A stretch of DNA of 64,000 bases from positions 91,060,587-91,124,586 of the forward strand of contig CM043966.1 in assembly GCA_014529385.2 (NCBI GenBank), given 5' to 3'. This DNA is from Adiantum capillus-veneris (taxonomy: Eukaryota; Streptophyta; Polypodiopsida; Polypodiales; Pteridaceae). Below are positions 42,301 to 53,680 of the stretch, in pieces. Each line of letters starts with the position of its first letter. The stretch's first letter is position 1. Made by a program: the position numbers and the translations under genes. The notes below the pieces were generated by a model. The model searched no databases, was not told the origin of the DNA, and saw only the letters and a list, made by a program, of their open reading frames with translations.

Positions 42301-43852
42301 AATTTCAGTTGTGTCAATTCCTTATCATCATGAGTTAGATGACATGAAGGAACAATATACTGCTGATGAAGATTTTGCAAGGATCTTTGAACAGTTACAA
42401 GAGGGGCAACATCACGAGCACTACCTCCTCAGAGATGGTTTTATGATGATGCATGGCAGACTTTGTGTCACTAGGCCACTGCGACATAAGGTCATGGAAG
42501 AGAGTCATGTACCACCATATGCAGGGCATCGTGGCATTGATGCAACAATTAAAGCTGTATAGACATTCTTCTATTGGCCTACCCTGAGGAGAGATGTGGA
42601 TGCCTTTGTGCGAGCATGCATAGTTTGCCAAAAGGTCAAGTTTGACAGGCAGTAGGCACTAGGGTTGTTACAACCACTGCCGATTCTGGATAAGCCATGG
42701 GAAAGCATTGTTATGGACTTTATCTTTGATCTTCCAAGAACGCCAACAGGGAATGATGGTATATGGACCATTATCTGCAGGTTCAGCAAGCAAGCCCATT
42801 TTATCCCTGTCAGGAAGAAGATAAAATCTGATCAGATGGCACGCTTGTTTATGTACAATGTGTTTAAGTACCATGGTATGCCACAATCGATTATCAGTGA
42901 TCGTGATCCTCGCATGACCAGTTTGTTCTGAAGAGGATTGTTTGAGAACATGGGCACTACTCTCAAGTTCTTGTCTTCGTTTCATCCACAAACTGATGGG
43001 CAGTAAGAAGAGGCCAATTCTACTGTCTTAGATCTGCTAAAATGCTATGTGTCAGATAATAAGGGCAAGTGGGAACAGTATTTGCCTATGCTTGAGTATG
43101 CGTACAATAATATGGTGCAGTCGTCTACTGGCAAAGCACCTTTTGAAATTGTTGAAGGCGGCAAAAAGGTTCCTCCCATTTTGCATACAAAGGACAAGAT
43201 CTTTGAGGCATATCGATATGTTGAGAACATGGATGAGATGTATAAGAAAATTAAAGTTGCCTTGGAGAAGACTCAGGCAAAGCAGAAAAAGGCTGCTGAT
43301 CGTCACCGTCGTGAATTGCTGTTATCACCTGGTGATTGGGTTCTGTTAAGGTTCGAGAAGGCAAGGTTAAAGAAGATGAAGGGCAAGGAACGGCTGTTTT
43401 CTAAGCTTAACATGCGTTACTATGGGCCTTTTCAAGTGCTTGACAAGATCAGCGATGTGGCTTACAGGCTGAAATTGCATGATACATGGAAGATTCATAA
43501 TGCGTTTCACGTGAGTCTTCTAAGACCCTTCGTGGGTGATGTGCCAGAAGATATGCCAGATGAGGATCAGCCAGAAGTTAAGAAACTTGATGAGATCCAG
43601 GTACCTGAGCAAGTTTTGGCACATAAGGACAGAAAAGTTAAAGGACAAGTTGCAAGACGCTATTTGGTGAAGTTCAAGAACTATCCGCTTATGGATGCAA
43701 AGTGGATGGAAGAGCATGAACTGTCAGAGTCACCAAATGTATTGCGGCTTTACCTTGAAGCCCAGCCTACTTATGCCCCAACCCAACGTGTGCAAAGGAG
43801 GGGTAATGATAGAGCTAGTACATCAAATGTATATATGGATTCAGTGCAATAG
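42301..43852 (+). pseudogene. B integrase with chromodomain
   Basis: Zinc-finger region HRGIDATIK and CIVCQKVKFD, first catalytic aspartate in VMDFIFDLP, second in ISDRDPRM, third region HPQTDGQ-stop-EEANST. Stops at about 42560, 42655, 42930 and 43005 interrupt it. The last 267 residues (43049-43852) are open: the core end (LPMLEYAYNN), the C-terminal domain (SPGDWVLLRFEKARL, RYYGPFQVL), then a chromodomain with VPEQVLAHKDRKVKG, YLVKFKNY and KWMEEHELSESPNVL. The chromodomain places B among the chromoviruses. Confidence 0.85.
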
Positions 43853-44007
43853 ATGGAAACGACAAAAGTATGAAGGCCTCATTAAGTCATTTGTATCTAT
43901 ATGTTATGACCTTTCTTGCGGATACATGCAATGATAAAAGAGTGTTGATAGCACAAGATCATCGGTGGCGTGTATTTATGGTATGCAATCGAGGACGTTT
44001 GCGATTT

Positions 44008-44020
44008 CAAGAGGGGGATA
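44008..44020 (+). other. B polypurine tract
   Basis: CAAGAGGGGGATA directly precedes the 3' LTR start TGTCAC. Confidence 0.85.
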
Positions 44021-45843
44021 TGTCACGGGGACGTGGCAACTGTTAACTATGTCACGAGGACATGGCAACTGCTAACTTTAGTTGTTGGTTTCTTTCCAAT
44101 GGGTTTTGTTTTATTTTTGAGACCCTCTTCTTGAAGTAGCAAACGGTTGGACATTGTATGGCCAATGTGAACAGTAGTTTCACCCGCCGCAGATGCGTAG
44201 TGGTGGGCACTGGAATTCGTATGGTAACAGGATGTCTAGGCTCAGAGCAAGGTCCTCTTCTTGAAGTAGCAAACGGTCGGACATTGTATGGCCAATGTGA
44301 ACGGTAGTTTCACCCGCCGCAGATGGGTAGTGGTGGGCACTGGAATTCGTATGGTAAGAGGATGTCTAGGCTCAGAGCAAGGTCCTCTTCTTGAAGTAGC
44401 AAACGGTCGGACATTGTATGGCCAATGTGAACGGTAGTTTCACCCGCTGCAGATGGGTAGTGGTCGGCACTGGAATTCGTACGGTAAGAGGATGTCTAGG
44501 CTCATAGCAAGATCATATAGGTCCCCCCGTCGCACTTAGCAAGTTGGTGGATACTAGGAAGTGAACTCAATAAAGGCCTAAAGTCAAGGTGTGACTACCA
44601 ACAGAAAGTATCCGACAGCTGGGCCACATTGCACTTTTGGATGCGGTCCCAATGAGGATAGATAGTCAGATGACAACAGGGAGCCCAACGGAATCATTTC
44701 CTAAAATTTTGGGTTGTGAAATGTGTTCGCGTCATTACCTCCGGTATGACTAGGGGAACACTTTACAACTTTGCTGCGAAGTCAATTGACGCATCGGTTG
44801 AGATATTTTTAAGCGGCAAACCCGAAACGGGCAAATGCTTGTAAATGCGCCAAGGGTCAGTTTTTCATGGACTTGCCTCCTACAGGAAAAAATGCGCTGA
44901 ATTTTAAGCTGGGAGAGGGCTTCATTTGCATTTTTGTCACAGGTTAAGAGCTATGGAGTGCTTCCTTTCCCTCTTATGTACAGTGCGGTGCCAGGAGTGA
45001 TGCCCTGCACGCTACGCACTACTCTCTCTCTCTCTCCCCTACGAGCAGTTTGTTATGCCCCACTAGTGGGCTTTTCATTTGACCAATGTACAGTTATGTG
45101 GGTTCATGCGCAATTGCCGAGGCAAGAGCCTCTTGCACAAGTATTGGATTAGCTAGCGGCTAATCCCCCCGCAAGTACAGGTGAGTTCGGAGAGGTTTCA
45201 CATCAGAAATCTCTTCCGATTCAAAGGGCAAGTAGCCCTACAGGTGCGGGAGCTCGAGGTCTTGCTACAGATGCGACCGGCAAGCGAAACGGAGCCCAAA
45301 ACAGGGAATTACAGCCTGCTGTGTATTTTTGCAGGTTTAGGGTTTCGGCCCTAAACGGACCCTAATACCCCCAGGAGGTTCGGGGATGCGAGGGGACCGC
45401 TGTACAGGTGAATTGGCGCATTTTTGGGGCAGAAAACAGAGAATTCAGTGTGCTGCAGATTCTCGCCAGGTTTTGCAAAGTGTCCGTATGCGTCGGGAAA
45501 GTCACCTATTGCGTGGGGATACTGACTGTGAAGCGTCCTAGTACAGTTATGTTGCCGAAATCGGGCCAGAACAGGTGTTTCTTAGCCTAGATTGTGCGGG
45601 GCAGCTTGTAGGAGATCACAGGTTTTATTCCCTTTGTTAAAGAATAAAGAAATACCGAAAGGGGCGCCAATTTTGGGGCCTACAGGTTGTCGGCGTCTGC
45701 TCGGAGCATTCTAGCTTCCAAGCCGTGTGTGTACTTAGGTGTTAATCCCCGTTACAGGTTACCTTTGCAAAGTACTCTGCGTGTGTCTAAAGTAAAGAAT
45801 TTCGGGTGAAAGCCAACGCCTACTGCCCCATGAGCCGGTTTCA
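44021..45843 (+). repeat. B 3' LTR
   Basis: 1823 bp, TGTCACGGGG to GGTTTCA, about 250 bp longer than the 5' LTR because a 130-bp unit is triplicated (44124-44513). Otherwise it is very similar. The shared LTR module is at 45641-45680. Confidence 0.9.
44124..44513. repeat. 130-bp unit, three tandem copies in the B 3' LTR
   Basis: Units start CCTCTTCTTGAAGTAGC at 44124, 44254 and 44384, with exact 130-bp spacing. The 5' LTR (31079-31208) has a single copy. The repeat begins about 100 bp into the LTR, in the expected U3 enhancer region. Confidence 0.95.
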
Positions 45844-45848
45844 GCCTC

Positions 45849-47554
45849 AGCCTGCCGGACATAATTCCAAACCAAGCCACCAATTCAAGTGAAAAGAAGT
45901 TGGCCTTGGCTCCTTCATCTAAGAAAAAGAGAGCTTCCGGATCTTTCACTTTGTCCTAAAAGCGGCAAAGTTTTGTACTTCCATTCATCGGATTCGGTTC
46001 GGGCCCCACGCAATGTGGTACCAGTTCTACTTTCATCTCCCTTGTCTGCCACGTTCCTCAGCTGCTTTCGAACTCTCTGACCTTTCTTCATCCTATTCAT
46101 TCGGTGCCTTTTTAGGGCACTTTGCGGAGATGTGCCCAGTTTCCCTGCATCCAAAGCACTTCCCCTCTCGAAGAGTGAGTTGGGGTCGTGCATCCTTTTC
46201 TTTCTTTTCTGGTTTGCTCTTCTTCTTTCTACTTTCATTGTTCGAAGTCTGTTCAGTCCTTTGCGTCATGATTTCATCTGTGGGGTAGGTCAAACTGCCT
46301 AAATGAATGGTAAAACCCCGTTTCACATAACTCATCAATTCCTGAGTGGAATTTGACTTTTGCTCTAAGCAGTGATCTTGGATCTCTATAGGAAGTCCCA
46401 AGGTAAACCGCTGAATCTTTTCTTTGAACGAGATCTTCTTAAATGAAGAGGCTGGTAGAAAAGAGCTCTAGAATCTCTGGCAATATGCGTCCAATAAATC
46501 TTTCTTGGTCATTCGAAGATGATTCCAAGCAGTTTGTATGTCACGTTCGTACTCTCGAGTCAACCAGGAAGAAATAAAAAGCCTCTTAAATTTCAGCCAT
46601 TTAACTGGCGCTTTCTTGTTCAATAGAAGCGTGGACCACCAAGTTCGAGCATTTCCCTTGAAGTAAGAGGTAGCCCTTCGAATCTTGGAGTGCTCTGAGT
46701 AATGTCCTCCAGAGAAAGCTATGTCAAACATCTGTATGAAGGCCAAAGCCTTCGAAGCATCTCAAAATCCAGAAAACGTGTCAAATTTAATCGACTGTCC
46801 ACCTTCTTTAGACTCTTGACTTTCTTGCTTTTATCTTCCAAAAAGTCATACTGGTTTGCTTTATAAAATTTTCTCCCTTGCATAAATTTGCTGTCATCAG
46901 AGTATGAACTGTCCGAAGACGAGTCCTCTGTACTGGGGAAGATTTAGACTTCTTTGTCTTTTTCTTGCCCTTTCCGAAGCTTTGCTTTCGCTTTTTCCCT
47001 TTTCTGTCTTCTTCACTCGAGTCAGAGGAGCTAGAAGAATTGTCAAAAGAAGAAGAAGAAGAAGAAGAACTGGGTACTCCTTCAAATCGCACATGCTTCT
47101 TCTGCTTTCTTTCCGAGGCAAATGTAGACTGATGACCCAAATAACCCGGGAGGTACGTGCCTTTCTTCAGCTTTTTCTCGTGCTTTTCGGCTTTGTTTTG
47201 CGCCTCAAAAAGCTGGCTAATCCGTGCATCAACCACCTCTTCTAGTTCTTTCTATGTAAAATCCTTGGAGTAGGAGGTTTCTTGAGTGCCGGTTTGAGGG
47301 TGGCTCCGTGGTTTGCCGCCACTGTGACTGCACCTCGTCGAAGGAGGTCTTGTGAAAAATTTTGCAAGTTTAGGGTCCTTCGCAATATTCATCATCAACT
47401 TTGTCGCATCATCGACCAATCTCCGATGTTCCATCTCTTCAAGCTCCGCTTGAGTAGGCCGAGGCGGGCCGTACTCCTCGTGTGAGTCTTCTTCGTGATC
47501 TCTTCCCGCATCTCCGGATGCAGAGGAAGTCGACTGTCCTTTGCTTGAATCCAT
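45849..47554 (-). pseudogene. A2 gag, cut by element B
   Basis: Starts MDSSKGQSTSSASGDAGRD at 47554. Following frames hold a Lys-rich linker, a run of serines (FEGVPSSSSSSSSFD), then the Gag core (FIQMFDIAFSGG, ARTWWSTLLLNK, FISSWLTREYERDIQ, IQRFTLGLPIEIQDHC) and the zinc knuckle CFGCRETGHISAKC near 46130. The start of the protease (FFLDEGAKANFFS) follows and is cut at 45848 by B. Stops and frameshifts separate the pieces. It is very similar to the gag of A1 at 49169-50857. Confidence 0.85.
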
Positions 47555-47604
47555 AAGTGCCCGTAAAAAGGATCAGATTTCCCGGTAGAAGAGAAATCGG
47601 CCGC

Positions 47605-47616
47605 GCTCTGATACCA
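47605..47616 (-). other. A2 primer-binding site
   Basis: The minus strand reads TGGTATCAGAGC one base from the 5' LTR. Confidence 0.9.
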
Positions 47617-47617
47617 C

Positions 47618-48218
47618 TATAACAAACTTGGACACTCCAAGTCAAGATTCTACCACGACACGTTAGGAATTCACTTCAAAACAGTTCACATTTTACAATT
47701 GATTCGACATGGCCCGACGGAGTTCCTTGTCTAGAGATATTGGACCCAAAGACTGGCACCCCTTTCGGTATTTTTTTTTGTATCATTCAGCAACTCAAAG
47801 TACAAGGGAGTGGGAGGGTCTCACTCTCAGACTCTACGTCCAGATGCTCTGAGAAGTGGGAGCCCAAACCACTCTTTTAAAGGTTTACAAGGGATGCCAA
47901 AAGTAGAGCCACAAAAGCTGCCCCAAAAGCTGAAAATCAAAAGCTCCATGAAAATAAAGAAAAGCTTCAAAAGGCTTCTCAACCAAATTGCGTAGAGTTT
48001 ATCATGCTTTTTTTCCACGCAAGTGCAGTTGGCTTTTTCCTGTCCGTACGCACCGCTATGTCGGCAGCCCAACGTAAATCGCGCCGCGTTTTTTCGGAAA
48101 CTGCGGTACACTGCCACGTCAGCCCTGTAGCGTAATTCTTGCCAGCCTGGGTGTGTCCAGTCTGCTATCCACTGGATGTGATGTGTTTAGGGCTATTCCA
48201 CGTCATTGATTTGTGACA
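47618..48218 (-). repeat. A2 5' LTR
   Basis: TATAACAAACTTGG (first TG mutated to TA) to ATTTGTGACA, followed by the target duplicate CTCGG. The shared LTR module is at 47741-47780. Confidence 0.9.
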
Positions 48219-48223
48219 CTCGG

Positions 48224-48359
48224 ACAAAGTGGGCGGCCGGTCCCAAACTTGGGCGGTTGGACTAGGTACAACCTAGACTATGGGTGGCCAACCGGAGACA
48301 TACTTGCCGTACAAGTATGCCCTACACTTGTGAAGTAGTAGAGTGGTGTAAGTCTAACA
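48224..48359 (-). repeat. E 3' LTR, inner part
   Basis: Continues after the A2 target duplicate and ends GTCTAACA, followed by CTCCCTCTC, the complement of a purine tract. It contains the paired stretches GTACAACC/GGTGGCCAACC. Its partner in the 5' LTR lies beyond the right edge, so this boundary rests on the TG...CA ends and the purine tract. Confidence 0.6.
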
Positions 48360-48537
48360 CTCCCTCTCGGCACCTGATGCTGAACAAACCACGTGAAGCT
48401 GAAGATGTGAGGCAAACGATGAAGATGTTTGCTACCATGTCCACTGAAGGACAAGACTCCGCGAGTGTAGCAGCAGTCTGGGGTGTCCCAACTTTCGAGA
48501 GATCTCCATGGTAAAGTGCTGTCACGAGCAGTGTATT

Positions 48538-49097
48538 TGTCACAAAGTGATGACGTGGCGGACAGCAGAAACCCTAATTTCTGCCAAAAACCCTAAAATT
48601 CCTGCAAACCCTAATTTCTGCCAAAAACCCTAATTTCCGGAAATCGCGGAGGCGGATTATTAATTTTTTAAATTTTTTTTTTAAAATTTTTGGAAAATGA
48701 TGAGCGACTCGAATTTTGCTTTTGCTTTTTTTTCTATAAAAAAAAGAGAAAAGACTCTCTAAGAGAGAGAGAGAACTGATGCTTTTGATTTTAAAAGCTT
48801 TTGGGGCTCTGCTTTTGGGCATCCCTTGTAACCTTTAAATTAGTGGTGAGGGCCTCACTTCTCGGAGCATCTGGATGCAGAGTCTGAGAGTGAAACCCTA
48901 ACCGCTCTCTTATACTTTGATGATTGATTAATACAAAAAGAAATACCGAAAGGGGCGCCAGTCTTTGGGGCCAATATCTCTAGGCACGGAACTCCTCCGG
49001 GCCAGTGCAAATCTATTGTGATCTGTGAATTGTTTTGAAGTGGTTATTTGGTGCTGTCGCGGTTGATTCTTGACTTGGAGTGTCCAAGTTTGTTACA
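48538..49097 (+). repeat. A1 5' LTR
   Basis: 560 bp, TGTCACAAAG to TTTGTTACA. Contains four AAACCCTAA boxes (48569-48633), a CTATAAAAA TATA-like box at about 48733, and the shared LTR module at 48934-48973. Confidence 0.92.
48569..48633 (+). promoter_or_regulatory. Four telo-box motifs in the A1 LTR U3
   Basis: AAACCCTAA occurs at 48569, 48588, 48606 and 48625, spaced by 18-19 bp with TTCTGCC-type spacers, and again in the 3' LTR. Plant telo-boxes are known binding sites for telomere-repeat-binding proteins in promoters; a role here is inference. Confidence 0.6.
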
Positions 49098-49098
49098 G

Positions 49099-49110
49099 TG
49101 GTATCAGAGC
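49099..49110 (+). other. A1 primer-binding site
   Basis: TGGTATCAGAGC one base after the 5' LTR. Confidence 0.92.
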
Positions 49111-49168
49111 ACGGCCGATTTCTCTTCTACGGGAAATCCGATCCCCGAAATTTTTTTCCGTGGCACCT

Positions 49169-50857
49169 ATGGCTTCAGGCAATGATCAGTCGACTCCCTC
49201 TGCATCTGGAGATGCGGGCTGGGATCACAACGAAGATTCAGACAGAGAGTATGGCCCGCCTCGGCCTACTTAGGCGGAGCAAACAGAGATGGAGCGTCGT
49301 CAATTGATTGGCGATGCAACAAAGATGATGCTCAATTTTGCCAAGGTCCCGAAGATGGTAAAATATATGAACCAGACCTCTTTGAAAGAGGTACAGATGG
49401 AGTGGCAGAGAACCACAACACCACTCCCGAAACCCGCTCTCAAGAAACCTTCTGCCTCCAAGAAATATACGGAGAAGGAACTGGAGAACGTGGTTGATGC
49501 ACGGATTGCTCAGCTTTTCGACGTGCAAAAGCACGGCAAAAAGCACGGCAAAAAGCAGAACAAAGGTACTGACTTCCCGGGATATTTGGGTCGTCAGTCG
49601 ACATTCGACAAAGCAAAGAAACGGAAGAAGCGTGTTCGATTTGAAGGAGTACCCAGTTCTTCTTCTTCTTCTTCTGACAGTTCTTCTAGCTCCTCGGATT
49701 AGAGCGAAGAAGACAAAAAAAAAAAGCAAAAAGCGAAGCAAGACACAAAGCTTCGGAACGGGCAAGAAAAAGGCAAAGAAGGCTACATCTCGCCCAGAGA
49801 CTGACAGTTCTACTGAGGACTCGTCTACAGACAGCTCAGATTCCGATGACGGAAAGTTTTATGCGAACAAGAAGAATTTTTACAAAGCCAACCAGTATGA
49901 CTTTCTCGAAGATAACAGCAAGAAAGTCTGAGAGTTTAAGGAAGGTGGCCACTCGATCAAGTTTGATACTTTTCAGGATACTCAGATGCTTCGAAGGCTT
50001 TGTCTTTTATACAGCAGTTTGACATCGCTTTCGCGGGAGGACGCTATTTAGAGCACTCCAAGATTCGGAGAGCTGCCTCTTACTCTGAGGGGAGACCTCG
50101 TACTTGGTGGTCCACGCTTCTATTAAGCAAGACTGTGCCAGTTACATGGCTGAAATTCAAGAGGCTTTTTATTTCTTCTTGGTTGACTCAAGAGTTTGAG
50201 CGAGATATACGAGCTGCTTGGAACCATCTCCGGATGACCAAGAGCGATACAGTGAATTCTTATTGTGAAAGATTCTGGAGCTCTTTTCTACCCACCTCTT
50301 CATTCAAGAAGATCTCGTTCAGAGAACAGATTGAGCGGTTTACCTTGGGTCTACCTACAGAGATCCGAGATCACTGCTTGGAACAGAAGTCAGCTTCTAT
50401 TCAGGAGTTGATGAGTCATGCGAAGCGGAGCTTTGCCATTCACTCTGGCAGTCTGACCTACCCCACAGATGAGGCCATGACACAACGAGCCGAACAGACT
50501 TCTGGGAATGAAAGTAGAATGAAAAAGAGCAACCCAGAGAAAAAAAAAAAAAGGATGCACGACCCAAGCTTACTCCTGAGGAGAGAGCTCGCTTCATCAG
50601 AGAGGGGAAGTGCTTTGGATGCGGGGAACATGGACATATTTCCGCGAAGTGCCCTGATAAGGCACAGAAAGAACAGAATGATAAAGACGACGACAGGTCT
50701 GAGAGTTCGAGAGCAGTTGAGGAATGTGGCAGAAAAGGCAGATAGAAAAGTAGAATTGGTACCACATGGCGTGGGACTTGCACCGAATCAAATGAATGAA
50801 AGTACAAACTTTGCCGTTTTTTTTAGGGCAAAGCGAAGGATCAGGAAGCTCTATTGA
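49169..50857 (+). pseudogene. A1 gag
   Basis: Starts MASGNDQSTPSASGDAGWD at 49169, with an early TAG at 49271. Later frames show the Lys-rich and serine-run linker (GVPSSSSSSSDSSSSSSD), then the Gag core from 50000 (FIQQFDIAFAGG, PRTWWSTLLLSK, FISSWLTQEFERDIR, IERFTLGLPTEIRDHC). An A-run at about 50530 shifts the frame, after which the zinc knuckle CFGCGEHGHISAKC is found near 50612. Gag packages element RNA. The copy is broken by at least three stops and two frame changes. Confidence 0.85.
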
Positions 50858-51220
50858 AGGAGCCAAGGCCAACTTCTTTTCACCCGACAGACTGACGCCA
50901 CAGGCGGAGGTAGTTCGACTGGCACCCGGATGGGATGTTGCCATTACACCGAGCATTGGCAAACTTCGTTTGCAATGACAGGGGTGTTCAGGGCACGTGA
51001 GTGACGTTCTACTCGGGATCCCTTGGTACCACAAGAACTACGCCGTGGTTGACTACCGGGCCGAGAAAGCGACTTTGATAAATGAAGGGCTTAGAGATTG
51101 TACTTGATGAACTTCAGTTTTCTTACTCATTCTTTTGGGAGAACTGAACGATGGATAAAAGTTGAATGTGTTTTGACCTGAAGAAAAGAACGCCAAGATT
51201 TTTTTTCTCCACGCTCATGC
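50850..51220 (+). pseudogene. A1 protease remnant
   Basis: EGAKANFFSPDRL is the decayed active-site loop (EGA in place of the D-x-G-A form), followed by a stretch ending IGKLRLQ and a stop. The rest, including the GIPW flap motif, is recognisable only in pieces (about 51005-51030) and is shortened. It cannot act as a protease. Confidence 0.7.
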
Positions 51221-51223
51221 CGA

Positions 51224-51802
51224 TTGCTTTTGAGAGGGCCTGAAGATCACACCATTGATCTGATATCTGGAAGCACGCCACCGAATCGGCCACCTTATTG
51301 TGTGAGCCGAGTACAGAATGAAAATATTATGAACTCAGTGAAAGACCTCTTGGAAAAGGGTCTTGTCCAGCTTAGTACTTCACCGTATTGCTCTCCAGTG
51401 TTGTTGGTTTTGAAGAAAGACAGATCTTGGAGAATGTGCATCGATTATAGCACTCTCAACGAAATCACCATCAAGAACAGATTTCCGATTCCTAGGATCG
51501 ATGATATACTCGACAAGTTACAGGGATCCTCGTGCTTTAGCAGGATTGACTTGAAGAGTGGATATCATCAGATCAGGATAGCACCAGGAGATGTCTACAA
51601 GACAGCTTTTCGGACGACTTTTGGGTTATTTGAGTTTTTGGTGATGCCTTTTGGCTTAACCAATGCTCCTGCGACATTTAACCGGATGATGGACAGGATT
51701 TTTCGAGAGTACAGGCTATTTGTTGGCACTTTCTTTGACGACATCATTGTTTTCTCGAAGAATGAGGCAGAACACAGAGATCATCTGCTTCAAGTCTTTT
51801 AG
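51224..51802 (+). pseudogene. A1 reverse transcriptase core
   Basis: 192 residues: [20 protein letters not shown] run-up, [20 protein letters not shown] fingers, [51 protein letters not shown] and the catalytic FFDDIIVFS. The frame ends with a TAG at 51800 in the thumb; a short gap and a frame change follow before the next segment at 51874. Confidence 0.87.
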
Positions 51803-51873
51803 GCATTACGAGATCACACGCTAGTGATTAATGCAAAGAAAAGTGAATTTTTTTCCTACCATGGATACACTTT

Positions 51874-53007
51874 TTGGGACACATTGTGTCAACAGCAGGA
51901 GTGCAAATGAAGCCAGCCAAGATAGAGACTATCCGTGATTGGCCCGATTTGAGGAATGTCCATGAAGCTAGAAGAAGCTTCTTGGGACTGTGTTCGTACT
52001 ACAGGCGGTTCATACGAAAGTTTGCAGAGGTTGCTTCCCCTTTGCATACCTTGACACAGAAAGGAGTACCTTTTTCATGGGGACCCACAGAGGTGACTGC
52101 CTTTCGGACATTGAAAGAGAAATTGACTACGAGACCTATTTTGACTTTGTCGGACTTGCAGAAGTCATTTGAAGTATATTGTGATGCTTGTGGTCGTAGT
52201 CTGGGTGCGGTCTTGATGCAAGAAGGCCATGTCATAGCTTACGAGAGCCGTTTGTTCTCTAGGCCGGAGATGATAGCACAGATTTATGAGAAAGAGCTTT
52301 TAGCGGTTATCCACGCTCTTACTCAGTGGCGGCATTACCTACTCGGAGCGGATTTCATTGTCTTTACAGACCATCAGAGTTTGCGCTACTTCTTGTCACA
52401 GAAGCAGCTTTCGGAAAAGCAGATGCGGTGGGCGAACATCTTGTCACAGTTTCACTTCCAGATTGTCCATGTGCAGGGTCAGAAGAATGTGGTGGCAGAT
52501 GCTTTGTCTCGGAAACCGTTGGTTCTGGCTATTTCCGCGATACATCATAGGAGCTTCGAGGATATGGTCGATCAGTATGCCACAGATACAGGTTTTGCAG
52601 ATATTTTCACACGGATACGGGATGGGGAGACAGTAGCTGGATACACCCTTCGGGAAGGCTACTTGATGAAAAAGACTATGTTGTGCGTTACACAGCCGTT
52701 GAGGGAAAAGGTTATGACTGATTGCCACTGTCCACCTTTTACGGGTCACCGCGGCATTGCTACCGCCATGAAAGGGGTAGAGAGAGATTTCTTTTGGTGG
52801 AGACTGAAGAAGGATGTGGAAGAGTTTGTGCGTAGTTGCTTGGTATGCCAGAAGGTCAAGTTTGACAGGCATAAAGCACAGGGATTGTTACAGCCTTTAC
52901 CCATACCCACCCGCCCCTGGGAAAGTATTGAAATGGATTTCATTTTTTTTGATCTCCCGAGAATACAGAATGATCACGATGATTTTCCGATTACATGGCA
53001 CGCCTGA
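51874..53007 (+). pseudogene. A1 RT thumb, RNase H and integrase N-half
   Basis: 377 residues: LGLCSYYRRFIRKFAEVASP (connection), EVYCDACGRSLGAVLMQEG, YEKELLAVIHALTQWRHYL and FTDHQSLRYFLSQKQ with the RNase H acidic residues intact, GQKNVVADALSRKP, then the integrase zinc finger HRGIATAMK and CLVCQKVKFDRHKA and the first catalytic aspartate EMDFIFFDLP. The frame then jumps from QNDHDD to sequence about 60 residues later in the integrase, so a core segment is deleted. Confidence 0.87.
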
Positions 53008-53374
53008 GACGATTGTCTCCGACAGAGACCCTAGATTTATGAGTTTGTTTTGGAAGGCAATTTGGGAGAACATTGGCACGCGGTTGCAGTTCTCGTCATC
53101 GTTCCACTTGCAGACCGACGGGCAATCTGAGATTGCCAATTCAGTGATTTTAGATTTATTGAAGTCTTGTATCTCGCATCAGAAGACTCAATGGGAAAAG
53201 AACTTACCTTTGGTGGAATTTGCCTACAATAACACGATACACTCTTCGACGGGGAAGACGCCATGAGAGATTGTTGAAACTGCTACGAAGGTTCCATCCT
53301 TCCTGAGCACGAAAGATTAGAAATTTGAAGCGGATGAATATTCGCGAGATTTGGATACGGCTTTTGCCAAGGTT
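52981..53374 (+). pseudogene. A1 integrase core, second half, up to the hAT insertion
   Basis: RLHGTPETIVSDRDPRFMSL carries the second catalytic aspartate and HLQTDGQSEIANS the glutamate block. LPLVEFAYNNTIHSSTGKTP follows, and after a stop the linker FEADEYSRDLDTAFAKV. The sequence is cut at CGCGAGAC, the hAT target site, and continues at 57352. Confidence 0.85.
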
Positions 53375-53673
53375 CGCGAGACCAGGGTAGTTTTCGTACG
53401 TCGAACGGAACCTCTCGTTCCGTCCGGCCGGACCCGTCCCGTCCCGTGCGTTCCGTTCGTTCCGTCCGGCCTGTTTTTTCGGCAGTTTATGACCGTTGGC
53501 AGCATTTTGACCGTTTTGCAACGTCCAGTTTATAGGCCTTTTGGAGCCGTTTGCAGGCAGTTTTGAAGCCAAATGCCATGCTTATTGCCCATGGGCCATT
53601 GGCACATTGCCATGCTTATTGCCCAAGGGCCAATGCCCATTGCTCAAATGTCAAGCCTCACATGCTCTTCCTC

Positions 53674-53680
53674 TCCTATT
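53674..53680 (+). promoter_or_regulatory. TATA-like box of the hAT transposase gene
   Basis: CTCCTATTTAAGCAACC lies about 310 bp upstream of the ATG, inside the element. Support is by motif and position only. Confidence 0.35.

Larger units (their letters stand above)
30977..45843 (+). mobile_element. Element B: Ty3 chromovirus, hosts element C
   Basis: 5' LTR in two parts (30977-31237 and 37239-38550) split by C, and a 3' LTR at 44021-45843. The target duplicate GCCTC is perfect (30972-30976 and 45844-45848) and lies in the protease region of A2. Gag, protease, RT, RNase H, integrase and a chromodomain are present in order but carry several stops and frame changes. Without C the element is about 8.9 kb. 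Confidence 0.9.
27445..48218 (-). mobile_element. Element A2: Ty3 chromovirus, hosts element B
   Basis: LTRs 27445-28045 and 47618-48218 (both 601 bp) with a perfect target duplicate CTCGG (27440-27444 and 48219-48223). The gag side (45849-47554) and the pol side (28046-30976) are separated by B, which is flanked by GCCTC. A primer-binding site at 47605-47616 and a purine tract at 28046-28060 complete the structure. It is dead: most of RT is deleted and stops occur throughout. Confidence 0.9.

Noticed and set aside
48569-48633. Interstitial telomere array
   Set aside because: Only four AAACCCTAA units separated by non-telomeric spacers, located in an LTR promoter; not a telomeric tandem array.
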